Positions 44,154 to 53,178 of a stretch of 64,000 nt of DNA are shown piece after piece. Source of the DNA: Pseudomonas sp. KU26590. GTDB taxonomy: Bacteria > Pseudomonadota > Gammaproteobacteria > Pseudomonadales > Pseudomonadaceae. Made by a program: the position numbers and the translations under genes. Under the pieces are notes generated by a model. It made no database searches, had not been told where the DNA came from, and was given only the letters and a program-made list of their open reading frames with translations. How positions within the stretch are numbered: the first letter of the stretch is position 1; every line of letters starts with the position of its first letter. The stretch is taken from the NCBI RefSeq assembly GCF_026153515.1, contig NZ_CP110644.1, positions 4,245,501-4,309,500 of the forward strand. The letters run 5' to 3'.

Positions 44154-44873
44154 TCAGCGGTCAGCTTTGCTGTTCAGTGCCTTGACCGCCTCACCCGCGG
44201 CCTGTTCCTGCCCGGCCTGGGCCAGATCATTGGCGGCTTTCAGCCAGCGTTCACGGTCCACCGGCACAGGGACCTGGCGCGGGCCCTGGATGAGCACCGC
44301 CCAGTTGCCGGCGTCGTTCCAGTCCGAAGTAAACGAATCGAAGCTCGCCGTCACACGCCCCGGCCCGGTATAGATCAGCACCGTGCGCTTGTTCTGATCA
44401 AACCCGACCAGCACGCCATAGCGCTGATCTTTCCAGAACAGGGAGCCGTCCGAGAACCGCACCATGACTGGATACCCCGCCGACACCTGGGCCAGCAGGT
44501 CCGGGAGACCATGATCGACGGGGTACACCACAAACCCGTATTCGCGGGCCAGATCCAGCATGCTGCGGTCGAGCTTGTCTTCGGCGCCCGGCAGTTTCAG
44601 CGGTTTTTCCAGCAGCCCCGGCGTGGTCTGTACGCCGTGCACGGTCAGCATGCTGGCCAGCGCGAACGGCGCGCTCTGGTAATCCTTGCCCCGGAACGAC
44701 GGCACCGCGTTGATTTCCACCCGGTCAGGCAGCGTCTTGTAAATCGGCGGGTAGCCGGGCTTCCAGTGATGGGCATTCGAGCAGCCTGCCAAGACCAGCA
44801 CGGCGGCGAGCGCCAGCCATTTGCGTCGACCTGCAACGCTATCCAATCGCGTCAATGCCCGCACGTTCTTCAC
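44154..44873 (-). CDS. C39-like lipoprotein lacking the catalytic cysteine
   Basis: A 239-residue lipoprotein (lipobox LAGC, Cys31). The papain-like C39_2 fold is recognisable: the active-site helix reads DYQSAPFALASML with Ser67 where relatives have Cys, and the His strand reads RYGVLVGFD without the usual HYV His. A helical C-terminus (QAGQEQAAGEAVKALN) follows. It is probably a periplasmic binding or scaffold protein rather than a peptidase. Minus strand; the upstream gene at 45081 diverges. Confidence 0.75.
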   Translation of the reverse strand: MKNVRALTRLDSVAGRRKWLALAAVLVLAGCSNAHHWKPGYPPIYKTLPDRVEINAVPSFRGKDYQSAPFALASMLTVHGVQTTPGLLEKPLKLPGAEDKLDRSMLDLAREYGFVVYPVDHGLPDLLAQVSAGYPVMVRFSDGSLFWKDQRYGVLVGFDQNKRTVLIYTGPGRVTASFDSFTSDWNDAGNWAVLIQGPRQVPVPVDRERWLKAANDLAQAGQEQAAGEAVKALNSKADR

Positions 44874-45080
44874 TCACTTGACTGATGGCGACGGATCCCG
44901 AGATCCGGCCGGAGCGCGGATGATAGAGCCGCCACCGGTTGCGGTATAGCCCGAAACGCTGTCGACACAAGTGGATAGAACGAATCGGTCATGCAATTCC
45001 TGCCATTGGTCAACTTTCGGCAACAACAAGGGTACTAGACTGTCCGTACTAAGAGACGAAGAGAAGAGCCGGAGGAAGCC

Positions 45081-45257
45081 ATGAGCCTCGGAATGACCAT
45101 TGTGATGTTGATCGCCGCCTGGCTTGCCGTCGCGGCCGCCATGTTCTGGGGAGTGATGCGGATCTCCCGTCGCCATCATCCGCATTATCGGGAAACCGAA
45201 GCCGCGAAATCCGCAGAGCGCGCACAGCGCAAAATCGGTCAGGTCACAGCGCACTGA
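45081..45257 (+). CDS. Small single-pass membrane protein
   Basis: A 58-residue protein with one N-terminal helix (MTIVMLIAAWLAVAAAMFWGVM) and a basic, His-rich cytoplasmic tail. GGAGGAA lies about 5 bases before the ATG. A strong terminator follows at 45292. No family recognised. Confidence 0.65.
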   Translation: MSLGMTIVMLIAAWLAVAAAMFWGVMRISRRHHPHYRETEAAKSAERAQRKIGQVTAH

Positions 45258-45291
45258 TACTGCCGTGTGCTGATTGATCACAGTACAAACG

Positions 45292-45331
45292 AAAACGGTC
45301 GGTGATGGCATCCCATCCCCGACCGTTTTTT
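45292..45331 (+). terminator. Intrinsic terminator
   Basis: AAAACGGTCGG ... CCGACCGTTTTTT with an inner GATGG/CCATC stem, after the 58-residue membrane protein gene. Confidence 0.85.
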
Positions 45332-45401
45332 ATTGCGCTGCTTTTTGATGCTTCACCCTTCCCGCTCCGCCCTTCAAAGCCATGCGGAGCTTACCTGAGC
45401 G

Positions 45402-46166
45402 TCAGACCTTCTGGCCCTGCGCTTCGGCGTCCAGACGGCGCTGGCGGGACCGACGAACCAGCATGTTCAGCACCTCGATCAGGGCCGAGAACGCCATGGC
45501 GGTGTACACATAACCTTTCGGGACGTGGGCGCCGAAGCCTTCGGCGATCAGCGTCATGCCGATCATGATCAGGAAGCCCAGGGCCAGCATGACCACGGTG
45601 GGGTTATCGTTGATGAACTTGGCCAGGGGTTCCGACGCCACCAGCATCACGATCACGGCGGCGACCACGGCGATGACCATGATGGGCAAGTGCTCGGTCA
45701 TGCCAACGGCGGTGACGATACTGTCGATGGAGAACACCAGGTCGAGCATCAGGATCTGACCGATCGCGGCGGCCATGCCCAGGGTAACGGTGCTGGAAGC
45801 GGCTTTCTCGGCTTCGCTCTTGATGTCGACGCTGTGGTGGATCTCGGTGGTTGCCTTCCAGACCAGGAACAGGCCACCGGCGATCAGGATCATGTCCTTC
45901 CAGGAGAACGCCTGGCCGAACACTTCAACCACCGGCGCGGTCAGCTGGACAATCCACGCTACGGTGGTCAGCAGGCCCAGACGCAGGATCAACGCCATGC
46001 TGATACCGATCCGGCGCGCCTTGGTGCGCTGGTGTACTGGCAGCTTGTTGGTGAGAATCGAGATGAAAATGAGGTTGTCGATACCGAGCACGATTTCCAT
46101 GACGACCAGTGTCGCCAGAGCGATCCATGCCGTCGGGCTTGCAGCCAGTTCCAGAAGGTATTCCAT
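45402..46166 (-). CDS. TerC-family membrane protein
   Basis: A 254-residue integral membrane protein with 7-8 helices. The family motifs [14 protein letters not shown] and [14 protein letters not shown] carry the paired Asp residues of TerC/Alx-type transporters, linked in other bacteria to Mn2+ export to load secreted proteins, or to tellurite resistance. It is divergent from nhaR. I looked for a yybP-ykoY riboswitch in the leader and did not see one. Confidence 0.87.
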   Translation of the reverse strand: MEYLLELAASPTAWIALATLVVMEIVLGIDNLIFISILTNKLPVHQRTKARRIGISMALILRLGLLTTVAWIVQLTAPVVEVFGQAFSWKDMILIAGGLFLVWKATTEIHHSVDIKSEAEKAASSTVTLGMAAAIGQILMLDLVFSIDSIVTAVGMTEHLPIMVIAVVAAVIVMLVASEPLAKFINDNPTVVMLALGFLIMIGMTLIAEGFGAHVPKGYVYTAMAFSALIEVLNMLVRRSRQRRLDAEAQGQKV

Positions 46167-46254
46167 ATAGCGAGTGTCCAGGATCAGTTCAGGGGATAGG
46201 GCGGCATTCTAGAGACGGAAACACTTCAGCAAAATTCGTATTTTTCAGGCGTAT

Positions 46255-46273
46255 ACTTCGGTTTTCCCGAAGT
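46255..46273. promoter_or_regulatory. Inverted repeat overlapping the nhaR translation start region
   Basis: ACTTCGG-TTTTC-CCGAAGT, a perfect 7-bp inverted repeat ending 10 bases before the nhaR ATG. It could be an operator or an RNA hairpin that covers the ribosome-binding site. Confidence 0.5.
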
Positions 46274-46283
46274 GACGTCGCCC

Positions 46284-47180
46284 ATGCTCAATTACCGACA
46301 GCTGCACTATTTCTGGGTCGTGGCCAAGACCGGCAGTATTGTCCGCGCCTGCGAGCAATTGAATCTGACACCCCAGACCATCAGCGGGCAAATCAGCCTG
46401 CTGGAGCAGACGTATGGCGTCGAGCTGTTCAAGCGTGTCGGGCGCCAACTGGAGCTGACCGAAACCGGTCGCGCCGCCCTGCCCTATGCCGAACAGATGT
46501 TTCAGCTCGGTGGCGAGCTCGAAGCTGTGTTGCGCGCGCAGCCCGACGAGCAGCAGATTCTCTTTCGCGTCGGCGTCGCCGATGTCGTGCCCAAATCCAT
46601 TGTCTATCGGCTCATCGCGCCGAGCATGGCGCTGAATGAGCTGGTGCGCATCAGCTGCCGGGAAGACCAGCTCGAACGCCTGCTGGCAGACCTCGCCATT
46701 CAGCGCCTGGACCTGGTGATTTCCGACAGCCCCATGCCCTCTCATCTGGACATTAAAGGCTACAGCCAGAAGCTGGGCGAGTGCGGCGTGAGTTTTTTTG
46801 CCACCCGCGCCCTCGCCGCCCTGTACGGCGAGAACTTCCCCCACGGCATGCAAGGCGCGCCGCTGCTGGTTCCCGGTCAGCAAACGGTGGTGCGCAGCCG
46901 ACTGATGCGCTGGTTCGCCGAGCAGAATATCCAACCGAAAATCGTCGGGGAATTCGACGACAGCGCGCTGATGAAGGCCTTCGGCAAGTCCGGCAGCGGG
47001 ATTTTCATTGCGCCGAGCGTGATCGCCGATGAAGTGATCGAGCAATACGACGTTGAGCTGATCGGCCATACCGACGCCGTGACCGAGTCGTTTTATGCGA
47101 TCTCGGTCGAGCGCAAGGTCAAGCACCCCGGCATCGTTGCGATTACCGAAGGCGCACGCCAGCAGCTGTTCCCGGACTAG
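46284..47180 (+). CDS. nhaR: LysR-family activator NhaR
   Basis: A 298-residue LysR regulator that matches NhaR throughout: MLNYRQLHYFWVVAKTGSIVRACEQLNLTPQTISGQI at the N-terminus and a LysR substrate domain with RVGVADVVPKSIVYRLIAP. In E. coli NhaR senses Na+ and activates nhaA; in pseudomonads the target varies. ATG 46284 is preferred over GTG 46272. Its stop shares the CTAG at 47177-47180 with the stop of the convergent MFS gene. Confidence 0.88.
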   Translation: MLNYRQLHYFWVVAKTGSIVRACEQLNLTPQTISGQISLLEQTYGVELFKRVGRQLELTETGRAALPYAEQMFQLGGELEAVLRAQPDEQQILFRVGVADVVPKSIVYRLIAPSMALNELVRISCREDQLERLLADLAIQRLDLVISDSPMPSHLDIKGYSQKLGECGVSFFATRALAALYGENFPHGMQGAPLLVPGQQTVVRSRLMRWFAEQNIQPKIVGEFDDSALMKAFGKSGSGIFIAPSVIADEVIEQYDVELIGHTDAVTESFYAISVERKVKHPGIVAITEGARQQLFPD

Positions 47181-48334
47181 GCGTCGCAGGTTGCGGGGAT
47201 TGGCCGGACCTTCATCAGCAGCAGGGCCAGCAGAATCGACAGCGCAATGATGCCGGCCGCGGCGAAGCCCAGACTGCCGAGGCCCAGATGCTCGATCACC
47301 CGGCCGCCGATGATCGCGCCAATGCCGATGCCCAGATTGGCACCGGCGATGTTCAGTGAGGCGGCAAAAGCCGGGGCCTGTGGCGCGGCTTTCATAAGCC
47401 GGACATGGCTGACCAGAAACAGCGCCGCCTGGGTCGCGCCCCACACGGCCAGCGCCAGGGCCAGCGCGGGCAGGGAGTGCATGCTCGGCACCACCATGAC
47501 CATGCCGCCGATCATGAAGGTGCAGAAGGTCAAGCTGGCGATCAGCGGATGGCGATCCACTAACCGGCCGCCCAGTGAATTACCCAGCAAGCCCACCGCG
47601 CCGAAGCCCATCAGGCACCAGCCGACCACCGTGCCGTTGAACCCGGCAAGGCGCTCCAGCATGTCCGCCAGGTAGGTGTACGCGGTGAACATGCCGCTGA
47701 AGACCAGCACCGACAGCAGCACGTGGCCCTGCATCAATGGGCTGCGCAGCATGCGGAACTGGCTGCGGAACGAGGCTTGATCCTTGTGCACGCTGCGGGG
47801 CAGGTAAATGAACAGCAGAAACGCTTTGGCAAACGCCATCACCGCGAGGATGGCGAAGGCGCTGCGCCAGCCGATGGCGTCGGAGATCAAGGTGCCGACG
47901 GGGATGCCGAACACGGTGGCGCAGACGATGCCGAAGCCGATCTTGGCAATCGCGCGGCCGGCATGGTCCGGTCCGACGATGTCCACGGCGGTTTCGCTGG
48001 CCAGCGCCCAGAACACCGGCAACCCGAGTGCCGGGATCAGCCGCGCGGCGGCCATCACCCAGATGTTGGGCGCCAGCGCTGCGACGGCGTTGGAGACGCC
48101 AAACATGATCAGCACCGTAATGAACAGGCGCTTGCGCTCGAAGCGCGAGAAATACGCGGTCAGGAACGGCCCGAAGCAGGCCACCGTGAAGGCGAACAGC
48201 GTGACCAGCAAGCCCGCCTGGGGAATGGTGACGGCCAGATCGCGAGCAATGGCGGGCAGCAGACCGACGATCACGAACTCTGTGGTCAGCACGGTAAAGC
48301 CGGCGGCCGACAGCAGGTAAATGGGGAAAAACAT
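47177..48334 (-). CDS. DHA1-type MFS transporter
   Basis: A 385-residue 12-helix permease. Motifs TTEFVIVGLLPAIARDLAVT, FERKRLFITVLI and ARLIPALGLPVFWALASETAV closely match the MFS protein at 35393, so the two are paralogues. Substrate unknown. Start 48334 (MFFPIY) with TGGAGA upstream; longer readings start in unrelated sequence. Convergent with nhaR. Confidence 0.86.
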   Translation of the reverse strand: MFFPIYLLSAAGFTVLTTEFVIVGLLPAIARDLAVTIPQAGLLVTLFAFTVACFGPFLTAYFSRFERKRLFITVLIMFGVSNAVAALAPNIWVMAAARLIPALGLPVFWALASETAVDIVGPDHAGRAIAKIGFGIVCATVFGIPVGTLISDAIGWRSAFAILAVMAFAKAFLLFIYLPRSVHKDQASFRSQFRMLRSPLMQGHVLLSVLVFSGMFTAYTYLADMLERLAGFNGTVVGWCLMGFGAVGLLGNSLGGRLVDRHPLIASLTFCTFMIGGMVMVVPSMHSLPALALALAVWGATQAALFLVSHVRLMKAAPQAPAFAASLNIAGANLGIGIGAIIGGRVIEHLGLGSLGFAAAGIIALSILLALLLMKVRPIPATCDA

Positions 48335-48491
48335 GAAATCTCCAGAACGACAAAACGACCAGTCCTCGCGGAGCGGTCGATCGGATGTGACTTGAAGCAG
48401 GATGCGGAGGGTATCAGAGCCGGGCGCCGGGTAACCAGGCGCCGGACGAAACACGTGTCGCTGCCCGAGCAGAGCCGGGCAGCAAGACCGA

Positions 48492-49001
48492 TCAGTAAGC
48501 GCCCATGTAGTCGCGCTTGCCGACTTCCACACCGTTATGGCGCAGCAGGTCATAGGTGGTGGTGACGTGGAAGAAGAACTGCGGCAGCGCGTAATGCAGC
48601 AGGTAGGTCTGGGTGTTCAGGCGTTTTTCCTTGTCGGTGCCCGGGCGCAGCACGACTTCGCGCGCTTCGTTGCCGTCGACCTGATCGGCCTTGATGGTGT
48701 CGAGGAACGCCAGCACTTTGGTCAGCAGCGCTTGCAGGTCGGCGAAGGTGGTTTCGGTGTCTTCGTACTTTGGCGGCTCAAGGCCTGCCAGTCGTGCGCT
48801 GGCGCCTTTGGCGAAATCAACGGCGATCTGCACCTGACGCACCAGCGGGAACATGTCAGGGAACAGACGCGCCTGCAGCAGGGCATCCGGCTGAATATTC
48901 TTGGCGGTGGCGTGGGCTTCGCCTTTGGCCAGTACGGCGCTGAGGGCGGTGAGCATTTGCTTGAAGACAGGAATCGAAGCGGCGTAAAGAGAAAGGGTCA
49001 T
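48492..49001 (-). CDS. DUF1993-family protein
   Basis: A 169-residue soluble protein of the DUF1993 (DinB-like four-helix) family: [24 protein letters not shown] at the start and [29 protein letters not shown] at the end. The fold may bind metal (His in FFFH and RHNG). CAGGAA precedes the ATG at 49001. Function unknown. Confidence 0.85.
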   Translation of the reverse strand: MTLSLYAASIPVFKQMLTALSAVLAKGEAHATAKNIQPDALLQARLFPDMFPLVRQVQIAVDFAKGASARLAGLEPPKYEDTETTFADLQALLTKVLAFLDTIKADQVDGNEAREVVLRPGTDKEKRLNTQTYLLHYALPQFFFHVTTTYDLLRHNGVEVGKRDYMGAY

Positions 49002-49110
49002 GGCAGTTCCTGGGGGAATGAGTCGCACGGAGGCGGACGCGAACACGGCTTGTCTTTTACCTCATCCAGCCCCTACCCTCATAGCCTTTTCAACGCCTGG
49101 GGAATGGGTC

Positions 49111-49797
49111 ATGTCTGACGAGCTGGATTCCGAAAACACCGTTGAAGCCGCGGATACCCTGCAGCTGAGCAGCACCGAAGTGCGCATTCTGGGCTGCCTG
49201 ATCGAGAAGCAGGCGACCCATCCCGAAACCTACCCCCTGACCCTCAACGCGCTGGTGCTGGCCTGCAATCAGAAGACCAGCCGCGAGCCGGTGATGAACC
49301 TGACGCCCGGCCAGGTTGGCCAGAGCCTGCGGGCGCTGGAAAGCCTGCAACTGACGCGTCTGGTCATGGGCAGCCGGGCGGACCGCTGGGAACACCGCGT
49401 CGACAAAACGCTGGAACTCGTGCCGGCGCAACTCATCCTCACCGGCCTGCTGTTGCTGCGCGGCCCGCAGACCGTCAACGAGCTGCTGACCCGCAGCAAC
49501 CGTATGCACGACTTCGAAGACACCGACGCGGTGGTGCATCAGCTTGACCGGTTGATCGGCCGTGGGCTGGCGGTGCTGATCCCGAAACAGGCCGGCCAGC
49601 GCGAGGACCGCTACCTGCACGCGCTGGGCGATCCGGCCGACAGGGAGACGATCCTCGCCGCACGGGCGCACCCGACCGAGCGCAGCAGCGGCGGCAGTTC
49701 GGGCAGCGCGGGTAGCGCGGCGCTGGCCGAGCGGATCGAAGCCCTCGAAGCCCGCATCGCCACCCTGGAAGAACGGCTGGCATTGCTGGAGGGGTGA
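49111..49797 (+). CDS. YceH/DUF480 winged-helix protein
   Basis: A 228-residue protein of the UPF0502/YceH family: [40 protein letters not shown] is its hallmark, with two winged-helix units (about 15-90 and 100-180) and a C-terminal coiled coil ([24 protein letters not shown]). A Gly/Ser-rich linker joins them. GGGGAA precedes the ATG. Function unknown; a DNA-binding or regulatory role is inferred. Confidence 0.88.
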   Translation: MSDELDSENTVEAADTLQLSSTEVRILGCLIEKQATHPETYPLTLNALVLACNQKTSREPVMNLTPGQVGQSLRALESLQLTRLVMGSRADRWEHRVDKTLELVPAQLILTGLLLLRGPQTVNELLTRSNRMHDFEDTDAVVHQLDRLIGRGLAVLIPKQAGQREDRYLHALGDPADRETILAARAHPTERSSGGSSGSAGSAALAERIEALEARIATLEERLALLEG

Positions 49798-49817
49798 AAG
49801 CGGCCTGACAAGCTGGC

Positions 49818-49855
49818 ACTGACACAACGCGTTCTCGGGCAAGCTCCTACAGATT
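49818..49855. repeat. Degenerate single REP
   Basis: CACAACGCGTTCTCGGGCAA followed by GCTCCTACA is one half of a GCGCGCTTGCCCGCGAA-type REPIN that has lost its core symmetry. It lies 40 bases before an intact REPIN. Confidence 0.6.
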
Positions 49856-49892
49856 TTGCGTCCGCCCAAGACCATGATCGTCCGAGATCCAC

Positions 49893-49982
49893 TGTAGGAG
49901 CGCGCTTGCCCGCGAAGACGGCGTGTCAGACGTGGAGATGTCGACTGACACAATGCATTCGCGGGCAAGCGCGCTCCCACAG
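49893..49982. repeat. REPIN, GCGCGCTTGCCCGCGAA type
   Basis: TGTAGGAGCGCGCTTGCCCG and inverted CGGGCAAGCGCGCTCCCACA around a 50-base spacer, between the convergent yceH-like and shikimate-dehydrogenase-like genes. Confidence 0.92.
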
Positions 49983-50032
49983 GTTTTCCGACTGCCGCAT
50001 GTCCCATTGGTATGCGGCAAGCGGCAGACGCA

Positions 50033-50845
50033 TCAACCCCGAGCGAACGCCGCCGCTGCCTGATACTGCGCCTCGCTCGGCGTCACGCCGGTGTAAAGAA
50101 TGAACTGCTCCAGCGCCTGTATTGCCGCAACCTGGTCGCCGGTGATCAGGCGCTTGCCGAGGCGCTCGGCTTCGACAATGAACGGCGTTCGCGCCGGCGT
50201 GGCGACGACGTCAAATGCTGTGTCGGCCTGCTCGATGGCGGACGCGTCAAAGGCCAGCGCCTCGGCCTGATCGCCTTCCATCCCCAGCGGCGTGACGTTG
50301 ACCAGCAGCGGCGGGCGTTCACTGCCCAGTTCGGCTTGCCACTCAAAGCCGCAGGTCTGTGCGAGCACCCTGCCCGCCTGCTCGTTGCGCGCCACGATCA
50401 GCCCGTCGGTAAAACCGGCGTCGCGCAGCGCACAGGCCACGGCCTTGGCCATCCCACCGCTGCCGCGCAGGGCGAAGCGCGTGCGCGGGACCTGATGGGT
50501 GTCAACCAGTTGAGCGATGGCAATGTAATCGGTGTTGTACGCTTTCAAGTGGCCATCGGTATTGACGATGGTATTGATGGATTGAATGGCGGCGGCGGAC
50601 GCGTCCAGCTCATCGACCAGTGCAATGGAGGCTTCTTTAAAGGGCATCGACACGCCGCACCCGCGAATACCCAATGAACGCATGCCGGCGATGGCGGCGG
50701 GCAGATCGTTCGGCGAGAAGGTCTTGTAATAGAAGTTCAGGCCCAACTGCTGATACAGGTGATTGTGGAAGCGCACACCGAAGTTGCCTGGACGTCCGGC
50801 CAGTGACATGCACAACAGCGTTTCCTTACTGGCAGTGACCAACAT
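50033..50845 (-). CDS. AroE-like shikimate/quinate dehydrogenase family protein
   Basis: A 270-residue oxidoreductase. The substrate domain has GVSMPFKEA (Lys of the active site) and the partner Asn/Asp in NTDYIAIAQLVD; the dinucleotide fold shows LRGSGGMAKAVACALRDAG. It departs from housekeeping AroE (VTVPFK, GAGGA), so it is a divergent family member (Ael/RifI-like) whose substrate is uncertain. It starts with MLVTASKETLLCMSLAGRPG, unlike AroE. Confidence 0.78.
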   Translation of the reverse strand: MLVTASKETLLCMSLAGRPGNFGVRFHNHLYQQLGLNFYYKTFSPNDLPAAIAGMRSLGIRGCGVSMPFKEASIALVDELDASAAAIQSINTIVNTDGHLKAYNTDYIAIAQLVDTHQVPRTRFALRGSGGMAKAVACALRDAGFTDGLIVARNEQAGRVLAQTCGFEWQAELGSERPPLLVNVTPLGMEGDQAEALAFDASAIEQADTAFDVVATPARTPFIVEAERLGKRLITGDQVAAIQALEQFILYTGVTPSEAQYQAAAAFARG

Positions 50846-51072
50846 GAAATCTCCCGAGTGGTATTAGAAGACGCCTGGGGAAAGGCGTAGAATCGCAACA
50901 CTTCGCCGAAAGCGGCAAAGCCATTGTCATTAAAAGTGTTGAATACCTTACACAAAATTTACCCAACGGCCTCGCAGATATCTCCGAAACCGTTGTCTGA
51001 GAAGTTATCCCGTGGCAGTGCCTGAGCGTAACGCAGGTTCGCGACAACGGGAATGAACACCGAGGAACAGTC

Positions 51073-51420
51073 ATGATTCGTCAGATCCCCAAAGTTGCCT
51101 TGTTGTTAGGCGCCCTCGCCCTCGCAGGCCAGGCTGAAGCCCATGGCGGCGGCCCGGGCTGGGGTGGAGCAGCCGTGATCGGTGCGGTCGTCGGCGGTGT
51201 CGTCGGCGCGGCAGTGGCATCCGGTCCGGTGTATGCGTCACCCGCTCCCGTGTACGCGGCCCCGGCGCCCGTTTATTACGCGCCACCGCCACCGCCACCG
51301 GTTTATTACCAACCGGCTTATGTCGTTGAACGTCCGGTCGTGTATGAGCAGCGCTATTACGGCCCGCCACGTTATTACGGCCCACCACCGGGCTACTACC
51401 ACGGTGGCGGTCGCTGGTAA
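51073..51420 (+). CDS. Exported Tyr/Pro/Gly-rich low-complexity protein
   Basis: A 115-residue secreted protein. The signal peptide ends near 23 (AEA|HG). A glycine-zipper-like segment (GGAAVIGAVVGGVVGAAVASG) could insert in a membrane; the rest is built of short PVYYAP, PAPVYAAP and YYGPP units. GAGGAA precedes the ATG. No family name; similar Tyr/Pro-rich exported proteins are common in pseudomonads. Confidence 0.75.
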   Translation: MIRQIPKVALLLGALALAGQAEAHGGGPGWGGAAVIGAVVGGVVGAAVASGPVYASPAPVYAAPAPVYYAPPPPPPVYYQPAYVVERPVVYEQRYYGPPRYYGPPPGYYHGGGRW

Positions 51421-51481
51421 CAGCGGTTCGCTGCTGCCAGCAGGGCTGCCCATCCATGATAGCCAGCCCTCACCCCACACT

Positions 51482-51506
51482 GACCCCGCCTTCCCGGCGG
51501 GGTTTT
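51482..51506 (+). terminator. Intrinsic terminator
   Basis: ACCCCGCC, loop TTCCC, GGCGGGGTTTTTG, after the Tyr/Pro-rich gene. Confidence 0.85.
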
Positions 51507-51662
51507 TGTTCATGGGGCATTTATGCCGGGCCGCCACACGGTTTTGCGCACGTGCCCCCATCACTGTCCCTACCCGCTCATCAATGACGACTATCGAGGG
51601 CGGTGATTTCTGCATCAACCGGTCGCGCCGTAAAGTAGCGCCATAGATTGATGGAGGCACTT

Positions 51663-51845
51663 ATGACCAAGGTTCAAATCATGTCGGTTGTCGGCAGCGC
51701 AGTACCCGCCCAGCTTCGTGAGCGCGGTCTGTTGGCCTGCTGGTACTTGATGCAGAACGGCGAGCCCGTCAGCGGCCCGTTGCCTTCGCTGCCAGTGGCT
51801 CAGGCCCTGTCGCAGCAACTTGAACACCGCCCGCTCAACAGCTGA
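51663..51845 (+). CDS. Small hypothetical protein (60 residues)
   Basis: A 60-residue soluble protein (VQIMSVVGSAVPAQLRERGLL ... YLMQNGEPVSGPLPSLPVAQ). GGAGG lies 7 bases before the ATG and a strong terminator follows, which supports a real gene. The LMQNGEPVSGP strand pair looks like a small beta-rich Pseudomonas family, not identified. Confidence 0.65.
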   Translation: MTKVQIMSVVGSAVPAQLRERGLLACWYLMQNGEPVSGPLPSLPVAQALSQQLEHRPLNS

Positions 51846-51896
51846 AACCCTATTCGCTCTTCCCTGTGAATCGTGCGTTGCTCCGCACACCCCTTT

Positions 51897-51929
51897 AGCC
51901 CGCCTCTTTAATGACGCGGGCTTTTTTTT
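51897..51929 (+). terminator. Intrinsic terminator
   Basis: AGCCCGC, a 12-base loop, GCGGGCT and a run of T, about 50 bases after the 60-residue gene. Confidence 0.85.
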
Positions 51930-52181
51930 GCGTGGTGAGCTGACGTTGATGCGCAGGCCTCTTAGCAAGCACGCCATAAACGGCAATTCGACCCTTTTAA
52001 ATACAGGCTTTTTGGATCCGCCACCTGAACCTGACCCGTACAACAGCGCTTTATCAGCGAAACCCCGCGCCACCCCATCGACAACTTCAGAAACTTGCTC
52101 CTAAAATGCGCCGAACGTGTTGTCGTGCTTGAAGAAAGTCCGACGTTTCATGCTATTTCCATCACTAAGTGAGCTCTGCTC
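51930..52181. other. Leader region of pbpG without a supported gene
   Basis: About 250 bases, moderately AT-rich near 51970-52010. No gene is supported. It should contain the pbpG promoter. Confidence 0.5.
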
Positions 52182-53132
52182 TTGAAAATTCGCCCAACCG
52201 TCATCGGCCTATTATTTGCACTTACAGGCTGCGCACTTTCCACCGTCGCATTTTCCACCACCGCCCTGGCCAACGAACCTGCGTCATTCAAGCGCGACCC
52301 GGCCAACCTCCACCTGGCTTCCGGCAGCGCCATGATCACCGACCTGCAAACCGGTCAGGTGCTGTATGCAAGCAACCCTGACATCGTTGTGCCGATCGCT
52401 TCGGTGACCAAGCTGATGACTGCGATGGTCACCCTCGACGCCAAGCTGCCGATGGACGAGATGATCAAGGTCGATATCTCGCAGACCGCCGAAATGAAAG
52501 GCGTGTTCTCCAGGGTCAAACTGGGCAGCGAGCTGAACCGCCACGACATGATGCTGATCACCCTGATGTCGTCGGAAAACCGCGCAGCGGCGAGTCTGGC
52601 GCACAGCTATCCAGGCGGTTATCCGGCGTTTATCCGGGCGATGAACGCCAAGGCTAAAGCGCTGGGCATGAACCATACCGTGTACATGGAGCCCACCGGC
52701 CTGTCGGTCTACAACGTCTCCACCGCGCGGGACCTGACCAAGCTGGCCCTCGCCGCACGCAATTACCCGATGCTGCGCGAGCTGAGCACGACGCCTGAGA
52801 AGACCGTGACCTTCCGCAAGCCGAATTACATCCTCGGCTTCAGCAACACCGACCATCTGGTGCGTAAGTCCAACTGGGACATCAAGCTGACCAAGACCGG
52901 CTTCACCAACCAGGCTGGCCACTGTCTGGTGCTGTTGACCAGCATGGCCAATCGTCCGGTGTCGGTGGTGATTCTCGACGCGTTCGGCAAATACACCCAC
53001 TTCGCCGATGCCAGCCGCATGCGCTTGTGGATGGAAACCGGCAAGAGCGGCCCGGCGCCGGAAGTCGCGCTGCAGTACAAGAAAGACAAGAACCAGGTGA
53101 TGAGGCAGAAGGGTTTGCAGGCGTCGGAATAA
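52182..53132 (+). CDS. pbpG: D-alanyl-D-alanine endopeptidase PbpG (PBP7)
   Basis: A 316-residue periplasmic serine peptidase that cleaves D-Ala-mDAP cross-links. Signal peptide to about 30 (TALA|NE). Active-site motifs: SVTK (about residue 74, in [13 protein letters not shown]), SEN ([10 protein letters not shown]) and KTG ([12 protein letters not shown]). Start is TTG 52182 with a GTGAG-type site about 9 bases upstream; no ATG fits the signal peptide. A strong hairpin follows the stop. Confidence 0.9.
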   Translation: MKIRPTVIGLLFALTGCALSTVAFSTTALANEPASFKRDPANLHLASGSAMITDLQTGQVLYASNPDIVVPIASVTKLMTAMVTLDAKLPMDEMIKVDISQTAEMKGVFSRVKLGSELNRHDMMLITLMSSENRAAASLAHSYPGGYPAFIRAMNAKAKALGMNHTVYMEPTGLSVYNVSTARDLTKLALAARNYPMLRELSTTPEKTVTFRKPNYILGFSNTDHLVRKSNWDIKLTKTGFTNQAGHCLVLLTSMANRPVSVVILDAFGKYTHFADASRMRLWMETGKSGPAPEVALQYKKDKNQVMRQKGLQASE

Positions 53133-53145
53133 GACGTCGCGCCAC

Positions 53146-53178
53146 GATCAGCGGGAACCCTCCGGGCTCCCGCTGATC
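53146..53178. terminator. Hairpin between convergent genes
   Basis: Perfect 11-bp stem GATCAGCGGGA / TCCCGCTGATC between the pbpG stop and the convergent CorA-like gene. No T run of note. Confidence 0.6.

Noticed and set aside
46167..46254. A yybP-ykoY (Mn2+) riboswitch before the TerC-family gene
   Set aside because: Searched by eye because TerC/MntP-type genes can have one; the leader is short and lacks the expected conserved loops.
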